From Natronohydrobacter sp. (lineage in GTDB: Bacteria; Pseudomonadota; Alphaproteobacteria; Rhodobacterales; Rhodobacteraceae), in contig SKIM01000209.1 in the NCBI GenBank assembly GCA_007116445.1, positions 1 to 5,611 of the forward strand: DNA of 5,611 bases, read 5' to 3'. How positions within the stretch are numbered: position 1 is the first letter of the stretch; every line of letters starts with the position of its first letter. The translations under genes and the position numbers were made by a program. The notes beneath the pieces were generated by a model. The model did no database searches. It saw nothing but the letters and a program-made list of their open reading frames with translations, and had not been told where the DNA came from. Positions 1-5,611 of this stretch are shown piece after piece.

Positions 1-1702
1 CGCGGGTCAGATCGGCGGCTTGAAAGGGCAGACCCAATTTTGTGGCCATCATCTGCCCTGTGCCCGGAAGCACCTGCATCAATCCGCGCGCATCTGCCGG
101 GCTGACCACGGCTGGATCAAATTCGCTTTCGCGCCGGGCGATCGCCTTGACCAGATCCATCGGCACTGGCAGGTCAGCGGTTTTCAGATCCGTCAACGGG
201 AAATAGGCGCGCGGCAGCACGATTTCGGATTGCACAGCGATCTTGGCAATGTTGAGCGCGAAATTGGGCTCCTTCATCGCCAGCATCAGATCCGAGAGTG
301 CGCCTAGTTCGGCCTCGGTTTCCAGCTGGCGCGCAAGGAACATGACAAAACGGCGCGCTTCGTGCCATTCTCCGGCCTCATGCAGCAATAAAGTGGCTTG
401 CAACAGGTCCGATTGCGCCAGCGCTGTGTCGCGCCAATGGGGATAAGCCGGCCCTCCCACCAGCTGCGGGTCAAGCGACAGGCCAAGACGGTCTGCGGCC
501 AATTGCCCGTAAAACCCGCTCTGATGCTCGGCGCCGAATTCATAGGCCGCCTGCGCGGAAATGGCATCGCCCAAGTGCTCATGGGCGCGCCCTTCCCAGA
601 AACCGGCACGGCCCAGGCTGATCGGGCTGGAACTGCGCACCCGCAGCGACCGGAAATGGTTCAGCGCTGTATCTGGCTGGCCCAGATATTCCAGCGCGAT
701 AAATCCGGACAGGAATTCCAGATCCACATAGCTCAGCCCATCCTGCAGACCGTTCGGTGTCGCCAGGTCATAGGCCAGTTGAAAATCGCCATTCGAGAGC
801 GCTTGCCGCACCAGAAAGATCCGCCGGGGCCCCCAGGCATCAGCCACCCCCAAACCCGCAGGATCGCGCGATTGGGCAAGGATCAACTCGGCTGCGCCCT
901 CGTGATTGCCGGCGCGCATGCGAAACTGAAACCGGTCATGCATCAGGCCAGGATCAGTCTGCAAGCTCTCTGGCACGGCCTGCACCAGCGCAGTCACATC
1001 CGCGCGGCCCTCTTGCAGGGCAATGCGCGCCTGCGCGACGTCGCGCAAGCCGTCATCAATCCGCGCAAGATGGCGTTGCGCGCCATTACGATCCCCGGCC
1101 CAGAGCAGCATATCCACGCGGGCCGCATGATGGGGCGCAAGCGCTGCTTCGAAATTGCGCAACAGCCGCAACTCACTGTCGCCGGATAGCTGTTCTTCGC
1201 GCCAAAGCCGTTGGGCGATCGCTTCGGCCTCTGTGCGATCTCCGGTTTCAAGCAGGGCAAAGACCAGCGCGATCTGCCCGGTTTCCGTGATCGGTGGATT
1301 GCTCTGGAAGTAGGCAAGGATATCAGCGGCGCTCTGGTTCGCAATCTTGTGCTCGGCCGGGCGGCGGACCTGATTGATCAATGGCCAATGCGAGTTGGTT
1401 TCGAGAAACGCGACATAGTCTTCGAGCGCCCCGTGACCCGCACGCAAAGCGCGCCATTGGACCAGATCGGCGGCAATCGGGCCGATCTGTTGGGCCGCGT
1501 GCAGGGCCGCATTACTGCGACCGTCAGCAGCGGCCTGCAGCGCCGCGCTCAACTGGCCCGCCGCCCGAGAAGGTGGTGGCGTCTCTTGCGACAGGGCTGG
1601 CGCTGTGAAACCGAGGAGAAGACAGGCCAAGGCAACGCTCTTGCGCAGACCGGCCGTGAGCAGCATGGGCATGAAGAGGCGTCTTTTCAGCTTGAAACTC
1701 AT
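1..1702 (-). CDS. slt: Soluble lytic murein transglycosylase, Slt70 type (family 1A), C terminus cut by the window edge
   Basis: This gene encodes a periplasmic enzyme that cleaves the MurNAc-GlcNAc bond of peptidoglycan to give 1,6-anhydroMurNAc ends. Reading from the ATG at 1702, 567 codons are open to the left edge with no stop. A Sec signal peptide is visible: basic residues (KLKRR, then RK at 20-21), a hydrophobic stretch at about 22-34, and a likely cut after ALS at 36-38. Residues 40-500 are rich in helices and Ala/Leu, as in the superhelical U and L domains. The segment GRAGFWEGRA (364-373) followed by SGFYGQLAADRLG (395-407) is typical of Slt70. The catalytic SLT domain starts near 513: ARRESEF (522-528) carries the predicted catalytic Glu525, and ARGLMQVLPGT (538-548) is the next family motif. 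About 80-100 residues are probably missing. The start is not settled: no Shine-Dalgarno precedes 1702, and ATGs at 1672 and 1666 would give a more usual signal-peptide length. It is divergent from dapA. Confidence 0.93.
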   Translation of the reverse strand, partial: MSFKLKRRLFMPMLLTAGLRKSVALACLLLGFTAPALSQETPPPSRAAGQLSAALQAAADGRSNAALHAAQQIGPIAADLVQWRALRAGHGALEDYVAFLETNSHWPLINQVRRPAEHKIANQSAADILAYFQSNPPITETGQIALVFALLETGDRTEAEAIAQRLWREEQLSGDSELRLLRNFEAALAPHHAARVDMLLWAGDRNGAQRHLARIDDGLRDVAQARIALQEGRADVTALVQAVPESLQTDPGLMHDRFQFRMRAGNHEGAAELILAQSRDPAGLGVADAWGPRRIFLVRQALSNGDFQLAYDLATPNGLQDGLSYVDLEFLSGFIALEYLGQPDTALNHFRSLRVRSSSPISLGRAGFWEGRAHEHLGDAISAQAAYEFGAEHQSGFYGQLAADRLGLSLDPQLVGGPAYPHWRDTALAQSDLLQATLLLHEAGEWHEARRFVMFLARQLETEAELGALSDLMLAMKEPNFALNIAKIAVQSEIVLPRAYFPLTDLKTADLPVPMDLVKAIARRESEFDPAVVSPADARGLMQVLPGTGQMMATKLGLPFQAADLTR

Positions 1703-1789
1703 TTGTGATAGTTCTAACCGCGTCGATCATGGCAGCAAGACACATTTGCGCAACCGCATCTGTCATCTGGCTGTGGTGGTGTGCAGGTC

Positions 1790-1796
1790 AGGGAGG
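1790..1796 (+). promoter_or_regulatory. Ribosome binding site of dapA
   Basis: AGGGAGG lies five bases before the ATG at 1802. This decides the dapA start. A GTG in the same frame at 1781 would add seven residues, but it has no comparable site, and its extension is not part of the usual DapA N terminus. Confidence 0.8.
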
Positions 1797-1801
1797 CGCA
1801 A

Positions 1802-2680
1802 ATGAAGTTCAAGGGTTCCATTCCGGCATTGGTCACGCCGCTGAAGGACGGAGAACTGGACCTTGACGCCCTGCAAGCGCTTGTCGAGTGGCAGATCACC
1901 GAGGGTTCGCACGGGCTGGTGCCTGTGGGCACGACCGGGGAAAGCCCGACGCTCAGCCATGCCGAACATGAGCGCGTGATCGAGGAAGTGGTCAAGGCCG
2001 CTGCCGGGCGCGTGCCCGTGATTGCAGGGGCCGGATCGAACAACACCATCGAAGCTGTCGGTTTCATGCGCCATGCTGAACAGGTCGGGGCGGATGCGGC
2101 GCTGATTGTGACGCCTTATTACAACAAGCCCACGCAGGCAGGCCTGATCGCGCATTTCACGGCCTTGCATGATTGCTGCGATCTGCCGATCATCATTTAC
2201 AACATTCCCGGCCGGTCGGTCGTGGACATGACCCCCGAAACCATGGGGCGGCTGGCAGAATTGCCGCGCATCATCGGGGTCAAGGATGCCACTGGCAAGC
2301 TGGAGCGCGTCAGCCTGCAACGCATGACCTGCGGGCCGGATTTCATTCAGCTGTCCGGCGAAGATGCCACAGCGCCGGGCTTCAATGCACAGGGCGGCGT
2401 GGGCTGTATCTCGGTGACGGCTAATGTCGCGCCGCGGCTCTGTGCGCAGTTTCAAGAGGCGACACTAGCGGGCGACTACGCGCGCGCGCTGGACTTGCAC
2501 GACATGCTGATGCCGCTGCATGTCGCGATCTTCGCGGAACCGGGGTTGGCAGGCGCGAAATACGGGCTTTCGCGCCTGGGCAAATGCCGCGAAGACGTAC
2601 GCTTGCCCTTGCTGGGCCTGACCGATGCCGCCAAGGCCGGGATGGATGCGGCCATGCGCCATGCCGGGCTGATCAATTAG
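1802..2680 (+). CDS. dapA: 4-hydroxy-tetrahydrodipicolinate synthase (DHDPS)
   Basis: DapA condenses pyruvate with aspartate semialdehyde in the cytoplasm. This is the first committed step toward meso-diaminopimelate and lysine. The protein has 292 residues, the standard family length, and forms one TIM barrel. The numbering matches E. coli DapA: Lys161 (in GVKDATG) forms the Schiff base with pyruvate, Thr44, Tyr107 and Tyr133 form the proton-relay triad, and Arg138 binds the substrate carboxylate. The family signatures GTTGES (43-48) and PYYNKP (105-110) are intact. The positions that bind the inhibitor lysine in the E. coli enzyme (Ser48, His53, His56, Asn80, Glu84, Tyr106) are also kept, with Pro in place of Ala at 49, so feedback inhibition by lysine is plausible. 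The gene starts 99 bases from the divergent transglycosylase gene and is convergent with the gene ending at 2827. In many Rhodobacterales I would expect smpB downstream (from memory), but it is not here. Confidence 0.98.
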   Translation: MKFKGSIPALVTPLKDGELDLDALQALVEWQITEGSHGLVPVGTTGESPTLSHAEHERVIEEVVKAAAGRVPVIAGAGSNNTIEAVGFMRHAEQVGADAALIVTPYYNKPTQAGLIAHFTALHDCCDLPIIIYNIPGRSVVDMTPETMGRLAELPRIIGVKDATGKLERVSLQRMTCGPDFIQLSGEDATAPGFNAQGGVGCISVTANVAPRLCAQFQEATLAGDYARALDLHDMLMPLHVAIFAEPGLAGAKYGLSRLGKCREDVRLPLLGLTDAAKAGMDAAMRHAGLIN

Positions 2681-2734
2681 AGTAGTTCACGAACACGTTG
2701 AGCGCTCCGGGAGCAGCGGCAAAGCGCGGGACAA

Positions 2735-2786
2735 GGCCGAAGGCCGCCGCGCATCGTCATGCCGAAGGCATGCTTCCCGCATGACG
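2735..2786. other. Hairpin cluster between convergent genes, possible bidirectional termination region
   Basis: The 146-base gap between dapA and the convergent EEP gene holds several inverted repeats. GGCC-GAA-GGCC lies at 2735-2745. A perfect six-pair stem CATGCC-GAA-GGCATG lies at 2758-2772. An eight-pair stem CGTCATGC/GCATGACG (2755-2762 with 2779-2786) would exclude the second one. The 9-mer GCCGAAGGC occurs twice, at 2736-2744 and 2761-2769. There is no T tract on either side, so this is not a standard intrinsic terminator. The position at the meeting point of two transcripts suggests an RNA 3'-end structure or a REP-like extragenic palindrome. The function is inferred from position only. 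Confidence 0.4.
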
Positions 2787-2826
2787 CCCTGCCCCGGCAC
2801 GGCGCTGCGCGGCTCAGTATGTTTGA

Positions 2827-4101
2827 TCATGGGCGCGATTCCTCAAGCTGATCGTTGGGGACTCCAAGACCGCTCACATCCAGATCGACCCAGACCAGCC
2901 GGTGACGCGTGGGCGGATCATCCGGATCGCCCAGAAGCGTCGCATCAGGGCTGTCTGATCCGGGCCAGAACACGCCCGAGCGGATGACCGTCAAGCTGGC
3001 ATCGGGCAGGATATAGCTGACGCGCAGATTACCGGGGCCGGGGTCTTGCGGCCAGTGCACAGTGTCCTGCGCGGCAGGGCCAAGATGGGCCTGATCGCGG
3101 GCCGTCCAGGCAGCCTCGACGGCGCCGCGGCTTTCGGGTTGCGGGTCTTGCAGCCGTGGATGGGTGATCAGGGCGCGCATGGCGTCATGCTGGCCATCGC
3201 CATCGAACGGATCGAGATTGCTGCCCCCGATCACAACGACCGGGGCTTCGGGTGGTGGCATCGGCAGGCGGTGATCGAGATAGGCCAACCAGAAAGCGGT
3301 CTCATCATGATTGCGGGCGCGATTCCAACCCCCGGCCGGGCCGAAAACGGGCGGGCCTGCCTGATAGATCAGCAAATGCAGCCGCGCGCCTGTATCCAGA
3401 TCTAGCGGCACATTCCAATGCCCTGTGCTGGACAGGCGTTGCACAGGTTGGCGCTGCGCTGTCATCTGTGGCAGCTGCGCATCGGGCAGATCCTGCCACA
3501 GGAAGGTCGCGAAATCCTGCGCGTCGGCGTCGACAATCGTGACGCGCGACAACAGGGCCAAGCCGCCCGCACCCCGGAAATGGCCATATCCATGCGGATC
3601 ATCCGGATGGGTGGGGCGCGATGGCTCGGCAGGCGCCAGGCCGGTCAGCAGCCCCGAATTTGGCGGCTTTGCGTAAAGATAGCGGAAGTCATGCCCCTGC
3701 TCTGCGATCAGCTCACGAAACGCGTGTAGCGCAACCAGCGCATGGTCATGATCAAGGCCAGACAGTACCAGGATATCAGGGGCCTTATGCGCGATCAGCT
3801 TTGCCATGAGCAGGGGCGCTGCAGCAGGGGTGAGAATATCGCGCAAGGCATGGCCCGGACCTCGCCCGCCCAGATCAACGCGCCAGAAGGCCAGTCGCAG
3901 CACAGAGTCGCTGGCCGCAGGTCCGGGCGCACCTGTCGTGAGCGCGATCAGGAATAGGCAGAGCGCGCAGGCAAGGGGATGGCGTCTTCGGCCTCGGCAA
4001 TCCGGCGGCGCTGGGCGCGCACCAGTTGTGCGATCCGATACATGGCCAGACCGCGCATGATCAGATTGACCGGAATGAATGCCCAGAGCGCAACCCCCCA
4101 T
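2827..4101 (-). CDS. Secreted endonuclease/exonuclease/phosphatase (EEP) family protein, start uncertain
   Basis: This predicted exported protein has the DNase I-like EEP fold; the substrate is unknown. The longest reading from the ATG at 4101 gives 424 residues. A signal peptide is visible at residues 38-63 (RRRH, hydrophobic LACALCLFLIAL, then small residues), followed by the mature domain from about 65. EEP landmarks in order are LRLAFWRVDL (68-77), PDILVLSGLDHD (108-119), GGLALLSR (179-186), SSTGHWNVPLDL (224-235), RNHDETAFW (263-271), VIGGSNLDP (290-298), SYILPDASL (362-370) and RHRLVWVDLD (399-408). His228, Asn295 and His400 remain, but the usual Asn of the first strand and the Asp of GDxN are replaced. 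The ATG at 4101 overlaps the upstream gene by 154 bases, and no other ATG, GTG or TTG lies in frame before the signal peptide. A GTG at 3903 would remove the signal peptide. It is probably cotranscribed with the membrane protein gene before it. Confidence 0.85.
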   Translation of the reverse strand: MGGCALGIHSGQSDHARSGHVSDRTTGARPAPPDCRGRRRHPLACALCLFLIALTTGAPGPAASDSVLRLAFWRVDLGGRGPGHALRDILTPAAAPLLMAKLIAHKAPDILVLSGLDHDHALVALHAFRELIAEQGHDFRYLYAKPPNSGLLTGLAPAEPSRPTHPDDPHGYGHFRGAGGLALLSRVTIVDADAQDFATFLWQDLPDAQLPQMTAQRQPVQRLSSTGHWNVPLDLDTGARLHLLIYQAGPPVFGPAGGWNRARNHDETAFWLAYLDHRLPMPPPEAPVVVIGGSNLDPFDGDGQHDAMRALITHPRLQDPQPESRGAVEAAWTARDQAHLGPAAQDTVHWPQDPGPGNLRVSYILPDASLTVIRSGVFWPGSDSPDATLLGDPDDPPTRHRLVWVDLDVSGLGVPNDQLEESRP

Positions 4102-4796
4102 ACCAGCGCCAGCGGTGTTTCCAATGTCATCGGCTGCACCAGCAAGGTCGAGATATGCAGCAAGACCGGCAAGGAGAATGGCAGGATAATCCCTAACAGA
4201 ATGTTAACCTGCGCATCCCGTTCGAGCCTGCGCACGACATCAATCCCTTTGGTCGGGTCAAAATTGGGCAAATTGACCCAGACATTGAACGCCTTGCTAC
4301 CACGCGGCCAGTAACCCAACAGCGTCGACATGGTGAAGGCAAGCACGCCCACAATAGAGATAAGATAGGCCAGCGCCGCGACAATCTGGACATTGACCAA
4401 GTGACTGGCGGGCAGTCCAGACGGCAATGAAAGGACAAGGAAGCGCACCGGACTGATCGAAAAATCCATAATCTGGCCGAAGCGCACAGCAAGACCGGTC
4501 AGAATGTTTTGCTGGCTTGGGTCAAGCAGAAGATCACGCTGGACCAGAGTGATGCTCAGCACGATCCCCACGATCAGGAAGAAGCGACCGCGGTTATAGG
4601 GCTTTGCATCGCGAAATTCGATCAGGCCCGGATAGGCGGCAGAGTATTCGGTGACCACAACGACAGCCGCCAGCAGCGCAAGCAAGGTGATCCCAAGCGC
4701 CACATCTTGCGAGATGCCAGGCAATATCAGTGCAGGGCAGAGCACCAGCAGCGCCACGCATAGGCCACGCAAAAAACATCCTGCCAGATCTGACAT
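3948..4796 (-). CDS. Polytopic inner-membrane protein of unknown function
   Basis: I do not recognise a named family. From the ATG at 4796 the protein has 282 residues, with about six hydrophobic membrane segments at roughly 8-27, 31-50, 71-89, 135-158, 196-220 and 228-248. The C-terminal tail is basic (RAQRRR at 260-265) and probably cytoplasmic. No active-site motif, transporter signature or soluble domain is evident. The loop at 161-195 is polar and contains NLPNFDPTKG. The start at 4796 is chosen because GCAGG precedes it by six bases and the first membrane segment follows at once. The frame stays open back to a TTG at 4931 with ATGs at 4919, 4913, 4877 and 4838. The 4877 ATG has a GCAGGG in front and is the best alternative. 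The end overlaps the 5' region of the EEP gene, so the two are probably translated from one message. The terminator after leuD and the gap before this gene suggest it has its own promoter. Confidence 0.8.
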   Translation of the reverse strand: MSDLAGCFLRGLCVALLVLCPALILPGISQDVALGITLLALLAAVVVVTEYSAAYPGLIEFRDAKPYNRGRFFLIVGIVLSITLVQRDLLLDPSQQNILTGLAVRFGQIMDFSISPVRFLVLSLPSGLPASHLVNVQIVAALAYLISIVGVLAFTMSTLLGYWPRGSKAFNVWVNLPNFDPTKGIDVVRRLERDAQVNILLGIILPFSLPVLLHISTLLVQPMTLETPLALVWGVALWAFIPVNLIMRGLAMYRIAQLVRAQRRRIAEAEDAIPLPARSAYS

Positions 4797-4986
4797 TGAA
4801 AACCTGCTGCCCCTCTGAACTGCGCGTGTTCCGGACATTGCCGGATTTGTTCTTAGAAGGCCGGGCAAGCCAGACATGACACCCTGCCTTATTCTTGACA
4901 CAATTCTGCCCATTTTCATCCACCCAAGCAACCACCTTGAGTAGGGTCGATCAGAGTTGGGGCTATTTCGAGAAGAAACTGTCGCG

Positions 4987-5002
4987 AGTTTGCATCAAAA
5001 CT
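4987..5002. promoter_or_regulatory. Short inverted repeat upstream of the membrane-protein gene, possible operator
   Basis: AGTTT (4987-4991) and AAACT (4998-5002) form an inverted repeat with a six-base centre. They lie in an AT-richer gap between the leuD terminator and the membrane-protein gene. The gap should hold the promoter of that gene, but I could not find a convincing -35/-10 pair. A five-base arm can arise by chance, so this is a weak call. Confidence 0.2.
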
Positions 5003-5006
5003 TAGG

Positions 5007-5036
5007 AAAAATTACGGCACCCGCAGGGGGTGCCGT
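5007..5036 (-). terminator. Rho-independent terminator of leuD
   Basis: Read on the minus strand, ACGGCACCC pairs with GGGTGCCGT: nine perfect pairs (5014-5022 with 5028-5036) around a five-base loop. AA and then five T follow at 5013-5007. It begins 24 bases after the leuD stop codon. The stem, loop and T tract fit an intrinsic terminator that ends the leucine transcript before the membrane-protein/EEP unit. The T tract is on the minus strand only. Confidence 0.85.
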
Positions 5037-5060
5037 TGTGCTTTGCGTTATTTCGCGGGC

Positions 5061-5611
5061 TCAAACCCAAGGACGGGTCTGACTTGCCTGCGCTTCGAAA
5101 GCATCAATTGAAGATACTTTTTCGAGGGTCAGACCAATATCATCAAGGCCATTGAGCAGACAATGCTTCTTGAACGGGTCGATTTCAAAGCTGAACACCT
5201 GCCCGTCAGCACTGGTCACAGTCTGTGATTCGAGGTCAATCGCAACCCGCGCATTGGCACCTTTGCGCGCATCTTCCATCAGGATGTCGACCTGATCTTG
5301 CGGCAGCACGATCGGCAGCATCCCGTTCTTGAAGCAGTTATTGTAGAAGATGTCGGCATAACTGGTCGAGATGATGGCACGGATGCCGAAATCGGCCAGT
5401 GCCCAGGGCGCATGTTCGCGCGACGAGCCACAGCCGAAATTATCACCTGTGACAAGGATCTGCGCCTCGCGATAGGCGGGCTGGTTGAGGACGAAATCCG
5501 GGATTTCCTGTCCCTGATCATCGTAGCGCATTTCGTCGAACAGGTTCTTGCCCAACCCTGTGCGCTGGATGGTCTTCAGGAATTGTTTGGGAATGATCAT
5601 ATCCGTGTCGA
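5061..5611 (-). CDS. leuD: 3-isopropylmalate dehydratase small subunit, N terminus cut by the window edge
   Basis: LeuD is the swivel-domain subunit of isopropylmalate isomerase. With the Fe-S subunit LeuC it converts 2-isopropylmalate to 3-isopropylmalate in leucine synthesis in the cytoplasm. The frame is open to the right edge. The first visible residues are DTD, then MIIPKQFLKT, which is internal to the family's conserved start (usually preceded by a segment ending VNIDTD). The ATG at 5600 is therefore not the true start. About 182 residues are visible, and the family's usual length near 200 implies that fewer than 20 are missing. GCGSSREHAPWAL, 56-68 counting from the Met at 5600, is the hallmark motif, and YADIFYNNCFKNG (81-93) is the next conserved block. 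The gene ends at TGA 5061 with an intrinsic terminator just after. leuC would be expected nearby, beyond the right edge, but cannot be seen. Confidence 0.97.
   Translation of the reverse strand, partial: DTDMIIPKQFLKTIQRTGLGKNLFDEMRYDDQGQEIPDFVLNQPAYREAQILVTGDNFGCGSSREHAPWALADFGIRAIISTSYADIFYNNCFKNGMLPIVLPQDQVDILMEDARKGANARVAIDLESQTVTSADGQVFSFEIDPFKKHCLLNGLDDIGLTLEKVSSIDAFEAQASQTRPWV

Noticed and set aside
398..1189. A 263-codon open frame on the plus strand inside the transglycosylase gene.
   Set aside because: It is antisense to a confidently identified gene, has no recognisable protein features, and long antisense frames are common in GC-rich DNA.
1763..2455. A 230-codon minus-strand open frame covering most of the first part of dapA.
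   Set aside because: dapA is certain on the plus strand, and the antisense translation is low-complexity and Arg/His-rich with no domain.
4094..4101. A run of six G on the minus strand within the gene overlap, where a -1 slip would fuse the membrane protein to the EEP frame.
   Set aside because: The fused product would skip the last membrane-protein residues and place a signal peptide mid-protein. There is no clear slippery heptamer or stimulatory structure.
4895..4923. TTGACA at 4895-4900 on the plus strand, resembling a -35 box.
   Set aside because: No acceptable -10 lies 16-18 bases downstream, and no plus-strand gene follows; it would run antisense into leuD.
4797..4931. N-terminal extension of the membrane protein back to the TTG at 4931.
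   Set aside because: The extension is polar, has no conserved look, and lies in an AT-richer stretch better explained as a promoter and leader. The start at 4796 places the first membrane segment at the N terminus. The ATG at 4877 cannot be fully excluded.
5061..5600. Treating leuD as complete from the ATG at 5600.
   Set aside because: The codons before it read DTD, matching the conserved segment that precedes MIIPKQF in LeuD, so the true start is beyond the right edge.

Overview
The window looks like a chromosomal segment of a GC-rich alphaproteobacterium, most likely a member of the Rhodobacterales/Rhodobacteraceae. This rests on codon use, the protein sequences, and a lytic transglycosylase divergent from dapA. 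No database search was possible, so the taxonomic call is an inference. There are five protein-coding genes, two of them cut by the window edges. I see no tRNA, rRNA, CRISPR array, insertion sequence or phage gene.

Left part (1-1801). A large minus-strand gene encodes an exported soluble lytic murein transglycosylase of the Slt70 type. Its C-terminal end lies beyond the left edge. It is divergent from dapA across a gap of about 100 bases, which must hold the promoters of both.

Middle (1802-2826). dapA (4-hydroxy-tetrahydrodipicolinate synthase) is complete, with a clear ribosome binding site and every catalytic residue. It makes the precursor of lysine and of meso-diaminopimelate, so it sits beside an enzyme that cleaves diaminopimelate-containing peptidoglycan. 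A short gap with several hairpins follows, where dapA meets a convergent gene.

Right part (2827-5611, all minus strand). In order of transcription there is leuD (isopropylmalate isomerase small subunit, N terminus beyond the right edge), then a good intrinsic terminator. After a gap come a polytopic membrane protein of unknown function and an overlapping gene for a secreted endonuclease/exonuclease/phosphatase (EEP) fold protein. The last two look translationally linked and probably form their own unit, separated from the leucine genes by the terminator.

Most of the window is ordinary housekeeping content. The parts that deserve a second look are the EEP protein, which has substituted catalytic positions and an awkward start, its membrane-protein partner, and the hairpin cluster after dapA. 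I found no convincing evidence of a new defence, mobile or RNA-based system.
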